A stretch of 5,720 nt of DNA, taken from contig WTCN01000045.1 of the NCBI GenBank assembly GCA_013138555.1, forward strand, positions 1 to 5,720, given 5' to 3'. The stretch comes from Methyloprofundus sp. (lineage in GTDB: Bacteria; Pseudomonadota; Gammaproteobacteria; Methylococcales; Methylomonadaceae). The notes below the pieces were generated by a model. The model was not told the origin of the DNA. It did no database searches and saw only the letters and a list, made by a program, of their open reading frames with translations. Numbering within the stretch: position 1 is the first letter of the stretch; the number at the start of each line of letters is the position of its first letter. The translations under genes and the position numbers were made by a program. Positions 1 to 5,244 of this stretch are shown piece by piece.

Positions 1-348
1 ATCGTCGCTAGTATAAAAGATTTAGTTAGTATAATGCCTGAACGTGAAATATCCATTGCCCGTGAAATAACGAAACTACATGAAACAATTATTAAAACAA
101 GCGCACTGGACATGCTTGCACTAATAGAACAAGACAGCAATATGCAACGTGGCGAATTTGTCGTCATGGTTTCGGGAGCAAGACTTGAAAAAAAGCCCGA
201 TACATTAAGCGAACAGCAACTAAAAACACTAAAAGTTCTTTTGACTGAATGCTCAATTAAAACTGCCGTTAAATTAGCTGTAGAAATTACCGGTGTACGT
301 AAAAAGCTACTCTATCAAACTGCACTGGAGCTAGCAGATAACGACTAA
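1..348 (+). CDS. rsmI: 16S rRNA 2'-O-methyltransferase RsmI, C-terminal part (5' end outside window)
   Basis: The frame is open from the first base and ends at TAA 346-348, leaving 115 C-terminal residues of a protein that normally has about 280-290. The visible residues follow the E. coli RsmI tail in order: an AREITKLHETI stretch (E. coli ARELTKTWETI), a RGEFVVMVSG stretch (RKGEMVLIVEG), then a C-terminal helical segment with AVEITGVRKKLLYQTALE (AAEIHGVKKNALYKYALE). RsmI uses S-adenosylmethionine to 2'-O-methylate cytidine 1402 of 16S rRNA in the decoding centre. The catalytic SAM-binding core lies upstream and is not visible. The ATG at 34 is an internal methionine, not the start, because homologous sequence continues to the window edge. 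rnpB begins about 60 bases downstream, a known gammaproteobacterial neighbour. No frameshift or other damage is seen. Confidence 0.93.
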   Translation: MVASIKDLVSIMPEREISIAREITKLHETIIKTSALDMLALIEQDSNMQRGEFVVMVSGARLEKKPDTLSEQQLKTLKVLLTECSIKTAVKLAVEITGVRKKLLYQTALELADND

Positions 349-398
349 CAATCATCCTCGGCAAAGATTACTTGTTACCTTTAGCCCTAAAAATCAGC

Positions 399-404
399 TA
401 TAAT
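399..404 (+). promoter_or_regulatory. -10 element of the rnpB promoter
   Basis: A perfect TATAAT lies six bases before position 411, where the 5' strand of the RNase P RNA P1 helix begins, so the start of transcription and the mature 5' end would coincide. The -35 side is unclear: TTGTTA at 372-377 is too far upstream (21-base spacer), and TTACCT at 375-380 has a better spacing (18) but a poor match. A stable RNA promoter is expected here; the exact -35 is not settled. Confidence 0.7.
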
Positions 405-410
405 GCAGTC

Positions 411-768
411 AGAGTTGGTCAGGCAGTCGCTGTATTAGCTGAATTTAAGTAATACAGAGGAAAGTCCGGGCTCCACAGGGCAAGGTACCAGATAACATCT
501 GGGAGGCGTGAGCCTACGGAAAGTGCAGCAGAAAATAAACCGCCTCACCACTCTTGAGTGGTGAGGTAAGGGTGAAATGGTGCGGTAAGAGCGCACCGCG
601 TGACTGGTAACAGGAGCGGCATGGTAAACCCTACCTGGAGCAAGATCAAATAGAGAAGCAGACGCGCGGCCCGCGCGGCTCCTGGGTAGATCGCTTGAGC
701 TATCCGGTGACTTCTGGCCTAGATGAATGACTGTCCTCGACAACACCCGGCTTACCGACCAACTCTAC
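411..768 (+). ncRNA. rnpB: RNase P RNA, bacterial class A
   Basis: This is the catalytic RNA of RNase P, which cuts the 5' leader from tRNA precursors together with the RnpA protein. The ends are set by the P1 helix: AGAGTTGGTC at 411-420 is exactly complementary to GACCAACTCT at 757-766. Core blocks match E. coli M1 RNA closely: GAGGAAAGTCCGGGCTCC at 457-474 (P4 and flanks), the GGTGCGGTAAGAGCGCACCG region at about 579-598, the GGTAA and GGTAAACC blocks around 606-630, AAATAG at 648-653, GGGTAG at about 684-689, and the conserved AGATGAATGACTGTCC at 721-736. P3 is short (TGTATT 431-436 with AATACA 451-456). P12 is a long hairpin (543-553 with 556-566, innermost pairs open). A GC-rich P16/P17-like hairpin lies at 663-677. 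The length, about 356, is normal. The exact 3' end is uncertain by a few bases. Confidence 0.97.
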
Positions 769-897
769 ACTCACTTTAGGCAGAACAGTATAAATATTTA
801 TCTTTTGGTTCTGTGATATATCCACCGTATGGAATAGCAGTAACACTGCCCGGAAAACTAATTAAGGGTTTCTATTCATACTTAAGCAGTGCAGACA

Positions 898-909
898 GGT
901 ATCTATACC
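898..909 (+). repeat. small palindrome directly upstream of the CRP-family start codon
   Basis: GGTAT-CT-ATACC is an exact inverted repeat with five-base arms that ends one base before the ATG at 911. It includes the only Shine-Dalgarno-like bases (AGG, 897-899) of the downstream gene. A two-base spacer is too small for a good RNA hairpin, so if it has a role it is more likely a protein-binding site. Palindromes this short occur by chance, so the call is weak. The rest of the 769-910 spacer holds another short inverted repeat (GCAGT-AAC-ACTGC, 837-849) and an AT-rich palindrome at 790-801, but no clear promoter. Confidence 0.2.
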
Positions 910-910
910 A

Positions 911-1564
911 ATGATAACTCAACAACAAAGCCCTGAGACAAATAACGCCATTTCCGCCTTACTTGCCTTGTGCCATGTGCGTAGCCATCCGGCAAAAACA
1001 ACCATCATCCATCCGGGTGACAAAGGGGATTGCCTACATTATATTATTGAAGGATCAGTCAGTGTTAGTGCCGAAGATGAAGAAGGCCGCGAACTCATAC
1101 TCGCTTATTTGAACAAAGGTGAATTTATTGGTGAAATTGGCGTATTTAAAGACCCTGGTAATCGCGAGGTCACGGTAAAAACCCGGACTGCATGCAAACT
1201 TGCTAAAATAAACTATACCCGATTACGCACTACCTTAAATAACGAGCTTGCCGGACACGCTGTAAATATCCTCTCCCTATTAGGAGAGCAACTCGCCTCT
1301 AGACTTCTGACAACCAACAGAAAGTACTGTGACTTAGCATTTCTAGCCGTTGAAGGCCGAGTTGCACGCACCTTATTAGACCTGACCAAAGAACCTGATG
1401 CAATTACCCACCCTGATGGCATGCAATTACACATTACTCGTCAGGAAATTGCCCGGATTGTTGGCTGCTCAAGAGAAATGGTGGGCCGTATTTTAAAAGA
1501 AATGGAAGATAAAGAGCTTATTTCAGCACATGGTAAAACAATCGTTGTATTTGGTGCACGCTAA
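911..1564 (+). CDS. crp: CRP/Vfr/Clp-family global transcription regulator
   Basis: The protein has 217 residues, the usual size of the family. An N-terminal cyclic-nucleotide-binding beta-roll spans about residues 20-110 (HPGDKGDCLHYIIEGSVSV, then GEFIGEIG), followed by the long dimerisation helix (about 113-139) and a C-terminal winged helix-turn-helix. The recognition region, RQEIARIVGCSREMVGRIL (177-195), keeps Arg188, Glu189 and Arg193, which match the three DNA-reading residues of E. coli CRP, so a TGTGA-type site is expected. The THPDG loop (166-170) corresponds to activating region 1. The ligand pocket is altered. The family Arg is present (Arg85), but the next residue is Glu86 where cAMP-binding CRP has Ser83. 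The adenine-contacting Thr-Ser pair reads Thr135-Asn136. The local NREVTVKTRT sequence resembles Xanthomonas Clp (TREVILRTRT). The ligand, whether cAMP, cyclic di-GMP or none, is therefore open. ATG 911 is chosen by family length; AGG at 897-899 is a weak ribosome site. Confidence 0.93.
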   Translation: MITQQQSPETNNAISALLALCHVRSHPAKTTIIHPGDKGDCLHYIIEGSVSVSAEDEEGRELILAYLNKGEFIGEIGVFKDPGNREVTVKTRTACKLAKINYTRLRTTLNNELAGHAVNILSLLGEQLASRLLTTNRKYCDLAFLAVEGRVARTLLDLTKEPDAITHPDGMQLHITRQEIARIVGCSREMVGRILKEMEDKELISAHGKTIVVFGAR

Positions 1565-1578
1565 ATATATCACCGCTA

Positions 1579-1611
1579 CAAAAATCACAAAAGGGTGCAT
1601 AAAATGCACCC
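1579..1611 (-). terminator. rho-independent terminator of lipA, probably shared with the convergent CRP-family gene
   Basis: GGGTGCAT at 1593-1600 and ATGCACCC at 1604-1611 form a perfect eight-base stem with an AAA loop. Read on the minus strand, the stem is followed by TTTTGTGATTTTTG, a good U-rich tail, about 20 bases past the lipA stop. On the plus strand it stands about 28 bases after the regulator's stop, but the following bases (TATATGACT) give only a weak tail, so termination in that direction is less certain. Confidence 0.75.
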
Positions 1612-1629
1612 TATATGACTCATTTCACC

Positions 1630-2589
1630 TTATAACAACTCCCGCGCCTGTTCATCAGCATGATAAGATGAGCGCACCATAGGCGCACTGGCAACCTGCT
1701 TGAACCCCATTTTCTTAGCCAGGTCTTCATATTCGCTAAACTCTTCTGGAGAAATATAGCGCTGCACAGCCAAGTGATCAGTACTGGGTTGTAAATACTG
1801 CCCTAAGGTTAAAATAGAGCAATGATGCTCACGTAAGTCGCGTAACACAGCCAGAACTTCTTCCCTAGTCTCACCGATACCAAGCATAAGCCCTGATTTA
1901 GTGGGTATTTCTGGCAACACCTTATGATAAGCTTTTAATAAATCCAGAGACTGCTGATAATTTGCACCTGGCCTGGCTTGTTTATACAGTCGCGGAACTG
2001 TTTCCAGATTATGGTTGAATACATCGACAGGTGTCGCTTGTAACAAGCCCAGTGCAACATCGACTCGTCCCCTGAAGTCAGGCACTAGCACCTCAATTTT
2101 AGTTGTCGGTGATTGCTGGCGAATTTCTGTTATGCAAGCCACATAATGCCCTGCCCCACCATCTCTTAAATCATCGCGATCCACCGAAGTAATCACCACA
2201 TATTTAAGCGCTAACTCTTTAATCGTTTTAGCAAGATTAACAGGTTCGTCTATATCTAAAGGTAAAGGTTTGCCATGAGCAACATCACAAAAAGGACAGC
2301 GCCTGGTACATAAATCTCCCATAATCATAAAAGTTGCCGTGCCTAAACTAAAGCACTCATTTAAATTAGGACATGCGGCTTCTTCACAAACGCTATGTAA
2401 ATTATTTTTACGTAAGGTTTTTTTGATATGGGTAATATCTTCATTTGCCGTTAGCTTAACTCTAATCCATGCAGGTTTACGCAAGACTGTCTCGCTAGGC
2501 TCTACTTTTATAGGGATTCTAGCCAGTTTTTCTGCATTGCGCTGGTGGGTCTCAGGGCTTGTACGTGAAGGTGCTTGAGTTGTGGACAT
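1630..2589 (-). CDS. lipA: lipoyl synthase (radical SAM)
   Basis: LipA inserts two sulfur atoms at C6 and C8 of the octanoyl chain on lipoyl domains of pyruvate and 2-oxoglutarate dehydrogenases and the glycine cleavage H protein. The 319 residues are the normal length. Both iron-sulfur clusters are recognisable. The auxiliary cluster ligands are Cys68, Cys73 and Cys79 (CEEAACPNLNEC), and the radical SAM CxxxCxxC is Cys94, Cys98 and Cys101 (CTRRCPFC). The RSSYHA motif at 306-311 carries the serine ligand of the auxiliary cluster that serves as the sulfur donor. The SVDRDDLRDGGAGH segment (135-148) and NHNLETV are also typical. The start is fixed by an in-frame TAA two codons upstream of ATG 2589. 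No Shine-Dalgarno sequence is visible in the U-rich leader. It lies 81 bases after the preceding gene, with its own candidate promoter, and ends at a hairpin terminator. It works with lipB, found two genes upstream. Confidence 0.97.
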   Translation of the reverse strand: MSTTQAPSRTSPETHQRNAEKLARIPIKVEPSETVLRKPAWIRVKLTANEDITHIKKTLRKNNLHSVCEEAACPNLNECFSLGTATFMIMGDLCTRRCPFCDVAHGKPLPLDIDEPVNLAKTIKELALKYVVITSVDRDDLRDGGAGHYVACITEIRQQSPTTKIEVLVPDFRGRVDVALGLLQATPVDVFNHNLETVPRLYKQARPGANYQQSLDLLKAYHKVLPEIPTKSGLMLGIGETREEVLAVLRDLREHHCSILTLGQYLQPSTDHLAVQRYISPEEFSEYEDLAKKMGFKQVASAPMVRSSYHADEQARELL

Positions 2590-2613
2590 AAATTAAAATA
2601 TTAAAAGTAAAAC

Positions 2614-2642
2614 TGTATAAAGGCTGCTATTGACAGAGTTAA
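2614..2642 (-). promoter_or_regulatory. candidate sigma-70 promoter for lipA
   Basis: On the minus strand, TTAACT (2642-2637) and TATACA (2619-2614) are separated by exactly 17 bases. Each matches the consensus hexamer at four of six positions. Transcription would start near 2607, giving a leader of about 18 bases before the lipA ATG. The placement fits the only sizeable gap in the minus-strand cluster apart from the repeat. It is a pattern match only. Confidence 0.4.
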
Positions 2643-2670
2643 ATTTCCTGGAAGGATAAAAGGACCAGTG

Positions 2671-2961
2671 CTAGCTTGCCCTATTACTATTAGACTTTAA
2701 ATAAAGTGTCAGCTTATTGATAAATAGTGCAAGCAAAACGATGCTTGCTGTTACAAGTAAGGCAGGATAATAATTTCCATCACTTATCGATAAAAATATA
2801 GAATTTATACCATCGCTCCCTTTGATCTCTGCAAACATAAAATAAACAACAATAATCCATGCAGTAAAATATAGTAGGCTTGCTAGAAAATAATTGAGCC
2901 TTTCAGGTTTTTCATTTTTTCTTTGCACTCTATTTCTACCCCATAAATCATGCCAGCGCAT
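2671..2961 (-). CDS. small membrane protein of unknown function, two predicted transmembrane helices
   Basis: The family is not recognised. The chosen start is ATG 2961, giving 96 residues. A longer version from TTG 2979 is possible but has a poorer start codon and deeper overlap with lipB. The N-terminus (about 1-22) is strongly basic and polar (RWHDLWGRNRVQRKNEKPER). A first hydrophobic helix lies at about 24-44 (YFLASLLYFTAWIIVVYFMFA), a short loop follows with SDGINSIFLSISDG, a second helix lies at about 65-83, and the end is basic (KSNSNRAS). By the positive-inside rule both ends should be cytoplasmic. The start overlaps the end of lipB by 14 bases, so it is probably co-transcribed and translationally coupled. 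It sits between lipB and lipA, where no conserved partner is known to me. Its coding status rests on open frame, hydrophobic pattern and operon position. Confidence 0.6.
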   Translation of the reverse strand: MRWHDLWGRNRVQRKNEKPERLNYFLASLLYFTAWIIVVYFMFAEIKGSDGINSIFLSISDGNYYPALLVTASIVLLALFINKLTLYLKSNSNRAS

Positions 2962-3553
2962 TAACAATAGAGCTGACAACTGGTACAGCTAGCTCATTAG
3001 TTTTTATATGTACACCCAAATCAGCTAATCGTGTTACTTGCAAGCCTTGATAACCACAGGGGTTAATATATGAAAAAGGCGTTAAATCCATATTATTATT
3101 TAAACTTAAACCATGATAACTGCAGCCTTTTTTAATACGCAAACCAACTGAACCTATTTTCTTATCCGCTATATAAACACCCGGCGCTTCTGCTTTAGCA
3201 ATAGCTTGCAAACCATATTGCGCAAGCGTCTCAATCATTGCCTGCTCTATTAGCGTAACTAAATGACGCACACCTAACTGCCTACGTTTAATATCAATTA
3301 AAGTATAAACAACAAGCTGCCCAGGCGCATGGTAGGTAATTTGCCCACCTCTATCAGTGTTAAGCACCGGAATATCTGATCCTTGTAATAAATGCTCAGG
3401 CTGGCCATTTAAGCCCTGGGTAAAAACGGGTGGATGCTCAACAATCCATATTTCATCAGCACTATTTTCATCCCTGGTCATGGTATAGTCCTGCATTTTC
3501 TGCCAGCAGGATTGATAATCCTGTCGCCCTAGGTTGCGTATATTAATATTCAT
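2948..3553 (-). CDS. lipB: octanoyl-ACP:protein N-octanoyltransferase
   Basis: LipB moves octanoate from acyl carrier protein to the target lysine of lipoyl domains, providing the substrate for LipA. The 201-residue protein has all the family marks: RGGQITYHAPGQ (68-79), the lysine of KIGSVGLRI (Lys132), the CSYHGLSLN segment (144-152), and the catalytic cysteine in INPCGYQGLQVT (Cys166). Lys132 and Cys166 form the acyltransfer dyad, with Cys166 carrying the thioester. ATG 3553 is chosen because it gives the family-length N-terminus; the bases before it show no good ribosome site. Its first 11 bases overlap the end of the DUF523 gene, and its TGA lies inside the next small gene, so translation is likely coupled on both sides. 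No key residue is missing. Confidence 0.97.
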   Translation of the reverse strand: MNINIRNLGRQDYQSCWQKMQDYTMTRDENSADEIWIVEHPPVFTQGLNGQPEHLLQGSDIPVLNTDRGGQITYHAPGQLVVYTLIDIKRRQLGVRHLVTLIEQAMIETLAQYGLQAIAKAEAPGVYIADKKIGSVGLRIKKGCSYHGLSLNNNMDLTPFSYINPCGYQGLQVTRLADLGVHIKTNELAVPVVSSIVNALA

Positions 3554-4040
3554 GCACTTTTTGTATAAAGCGATTCAGATCGCTAGGCTGCGTGACTAAA
3601 TTACTTTGTAACATCGGCAAGTCGGGCTTTAACTGCATAATCGTTGCCGCAAAAATACCAGTACCATTGCGCTGCATATTCCCGGACTCATCATACTGTT
3701 TACAGTTTTCTACCCCACAGCTCGGTGATTTATCTTTTAAAATCACCCCGGATATCTGATGATTTTTCAGAAAAGTGTTTGCATACCCTATCATCTTCTC
3801 CGTTAAACCTATCACGGGCTGCCCAGTCGTCAATAGCTGTATCTCCATTCCTCGCTGATGTAATTCTATTTTTTCACGCGGTACACTCAGCCCTATTTCT
3901 ACTTCAGGACAGACAGCAATGATATTAAAACGATCAACTAATTGTTTGATGATAATATCATTTCTCTGCTGCGCACCATCATAGCGAACCTTATATCCTA
4001 ATAGGCAGGCACTGATTGCAATTGATTTTTTTTGATCCAT
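3543..4040 (-). CDS. DUF523 / TudS-type (2-thiouracil desulfidase family) protein
   Basis: The 165-residue protein is a full-length single DUF523 domain. Recognisable blocks are ISACLLGYKVRYDG (9-22), CPEVEIGLSVPREKIEL (44-60) and LKDKSPSCGVENCK (101-114). Cys12, Cys44 and Cys108 sit at the three conserved positions that in characterised TudS proteins hold a [4Fe-4S] cluster used to remove sulfur from thiouracil. Cys113 is extra. Many DUF523 proteins have no tested substrate, so the reaction is inferred from the family. ATG 4040 is chosen because SACLLG normally begins within about 10 residues of the start. A longer frame from GTG 4091 would translate the repeat as CPPYNY-type sequence and is not credible. 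The start lies only nine bases from a repeat hairpin and lacks a ribosome site. The 3' end overlaps lipB by 11 bases. Confidence 0.85.
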   Translation of the reverse strand: MDQKKSIAISACLLGYKVRYDGAQQRNDIIIKQLVDRFNIIAVCPEVEIGLSVPREKIELHQRGMEIQLLTTGQPVIGLTEKMIGYANTFLKNHQISGVILKDKSPSCGVENCKQYDESGNMQRNGTGIFAATIMQLKPDLPMLQSNLVTQPSDLNRFIQKVHEY

Positions 4041-4048
4041 ATAGTTGT

Positions 4049-4124
4049 AGGGTGGGCAACGCTTTTTTGCCCACCGTAACGCCGTAAGCACTCATAAAGG
4101 GTGGGCAGAAAAGCATTGTCCTCC
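4049..4124. repeat. REP-like two-hairpin intergenic repeat
   Basis: The first unit is a perfect nine-base inverted repeat, GGTGGGCAA (4051-4059) with TTGCCCACC (4067-4075), around a CGCTTTT loop. A second unit begins with the same ten bases, AGGGTGGGCA (4049-4058 and 4098-4107), and closes imperfectly with TGTCCTCC (4117-4124), giving a degraded hairpin. Two related hairpins about 49 bases apart in an intergenic gap is the layout of REP/BIME elements. GGGTGGGCA hairpins are a familiar dispersed repeat in several gammaproteobacterial genomes. It nearly fills the 91 bases between ybeD and the DUF523 gene, and could stabilise upstream mRNA or reduce read-through. No U-rich tail follows on the minus strand, so it is not a standard terminator. 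Copy number cannot be judged from one window. Confidence 0.75.
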
Positions 4125-4131
4125 TACGTGA

Positions 4132-4404
4132 TTACAGCGTCATAACGATATGAGGACAGGCATTTAAATCCGTATAAATGGCATCCAGCTGTGCTTTATT
4201 TTGCGCTTCAATTTCCACGGTAATGGAGATAAACTTAGCACCTTTGCTTTCACGCGTCCTAACCGCATTTTCGCTTAAATTATCCACATGACGGCGAATG
4301 ATTTCGACGATTATTGCATCTAAATCAGCAATATTTCTTCCCATTGCCTTGATCGGAAACTGACAAGGGAACTCAAAAGGTGACTCATGTTCTAGTTCGG
4401 TCAT
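4132..4404 (-). CDS. ybeD: YbeD/DUF493 family protein
   Basis: The 90-residue protein aligns along its whole length with E. coli YbeD (87 residues): FEFPCQFPIKAMGRNIADL corresponds to LEFPTPFTYKVMGQALPEL, then an RRH helix, a strand with SKGAKFISITVEIEA (E. coli SKGNYHSVSITINA), and a C-terminal helix and strand with LDAIYTDLNACPHIVMTL. The fold is a small ferredoxin-like ACT-type domain. No enzymatic role is established. The gene is conserved beside lipB in many gammaproteobacteria, suggesting a link to lipoate metabolism, but that is inference. Its ATG overlaps the dat stop codon in an ATGA (4401-4404), a typical sign of translational coupling. The repeat follows its stop. Confidence 0.9.
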   Translation of the reverse strand: MTELEHESPFEFPCQFPIKAMGRNIADLDAIIVEIIRRHVDNLSENAVRTRESKGAKFISITVEIEAQNKAQLDAIYTDLNACPHIVMTL

Positions 4405-5240
4405 GACACTACCCGTTTATAATCTTGAAAAAATTGCTGCATCGTTTGCCACACTTCCCCTACCTGCCCATTACCTACCGGTTTATTATCCAGCGTGATA
4501 ACGGGTAAAATTTCACGTGTAGAGCTCGTTAACCATATCTCACTAGCCGACTGTAACGTCTCTAAGGAAATAGCCTGTTCGCGCAAGCTAAGGCCATTTG
4601 TTTGCGCTAAATCAATAATCACATCCCGGGTGATGCCTGGCAAAATTTCATTGCTAAGCGGCGGGGTGACCAAGACATTATCAATCACTGCAAAAACATT
4701 ACTGGCCGCGCCTTCTGTTGCATAGCCATCTTTGATAAGAATCGCTTCTACACAACCGCTATCAATCGCTTGTTGTCTTAATAAAATATTTCCTAATAAG
4801 GTGGTCGCTTTAATATTGCATAATTGCCAACGCACATCATCCAAAGTAATCGCTTTCACCCCTTGTTGATGTTCGAAAGGGGCAATCGCCGAACACATGG
4901 CAAACACGGTGGCTTCACACTGCTCGGGAAAAGCATGGTCTCTTTTACCTGCAACACCCCGCGTTATTTGCAGATAAATATATTGGGCATCACCTTCGAT
5001 TAATAGCGGCTGCAAAATATCCAGCCATTGCGCAGTATCAAAAGGAACACTTAAGCGTATCGCATTTAGACTATTACTTAAACGCTGCAAATGTGCTTCC
5101 AGGCAAAATAGCCGACCTGAATAGGCTGGAATCACCTCATAAACGCCATCACCAAACAAAAACCCTCGATCTAATACTGAAATTTTTGCCTCTGATAAAG
5201 GCAAATACTCACCATTTAAGTAAACTTTTTTTTCCGTCAT
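4401..5240 (-). CDS. dat: D-amino acid aminotransferase (fold-type IV PLP enzyme)
   Basis: The 279-residue length is typical of class IV aminotransferases, which include D-amino acid transaminase, branched-chain aminotransferase and aminodeoxychorismate lyase. The PLP lysine is Lys144 (CNIKATTLLGNIL). Arg25 lies in DRGFLFGDGVYEV (24-36), and Glu176 in the ATEGAASNVF block (174-183) would contact the pyridine nitrogen. Substrate choice is suggested by QITRGVAGKRDHAFP (91-105): Arg100 and His102 match the R-x-H pair that binds the substrate carboxylate in Bacillus D-amino acid transaminase, and Tyr34 matches its active-site tyrosine. The likely reaction is D-alanine + 2-oxoglutarate to pyruvate + D-glutamate. 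The gene starts four bases after the dacA stop and overlaps ybeD by four bases. ATG 5240 is the natural family start; the ribosome site is weak. Related lyase activity cannot be excluded. Confidence 0.9.
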   Translation of the reverse strand: MTEKKVYLNGEYLPLSEAKISVLDRGFLFGDGVYEVIPAYSGRLFCLEAHLQRLSNSLNAIRLSVPFDTAQWLDILQPLLIEGDAQYIYLQITRGVAGKRDHAFPEQCEATVFAMCSAIAPFEHQQGVKAITLDDVRWQLCNIKATTLLGNILLRQQAIDSGCVEAILIKDGYATEGAASNVFAVIDNVLVTPPLSNEILPGITRDVIIDLAQTNGLSLREQAISLETLQSASEIWLTSSTREILPVITLDNKPVGNGQVGEVWQTMQQFFQDYKRVVS

Positions 5241-5244
5241 TGCG

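Noticed and set aside
435..746. A 103-codon open frame on the minus strand inside rnpB
   Set aside because: It lies wholly within a confidently identified RNase P RNA on the opposite strand, and the translation is arginine-, serine- and proline-rich with no recognisable domain.
781..813. CAGAAC...GTTCTG inverted repeat after rnpB as a terminator
   Set aside because: The six-base stem encloses a 21-base loop and is followed by GATATATCC, with no U-rich tail. It is too weak to call.
812..827. CRP-type operator TGTGA-N6-CACCG upstream of the regulator
   Set aside because: Only the left half matches. The right half is shifted and does not give TCACA.
2962..2979. TTG start at 2979 for the small membrane protein
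   Set aside because: It adds six residues without a ribosome site and deepens the lipB overlap to 32 bases. ATG 2961 is simpler, although neither start has a strong ribosome site.
4041..4091. N-terminal extension of the DUF523 protein from a GTG at 4091
   Set aside because: The extra 17 residues are translated from the hairpin repeat, and the family begins just before SACLLG. ATG 4040 fits.
4051..4124. A CRISPR or attachment-site reading of the GGGTGGGCA repeats
   Set aside because: There are only two units, each is itself a hairpin, the second is degraded, and there is no regular spacer series, integrase or tRNA nearby.
4495..4725. Plus-strand open frames opposite dat, lipA, dacA and the DUF523 gene
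   Set aside because: Each lies antisense to a well-supported gene, with no recognisable domain and no independent start signal.
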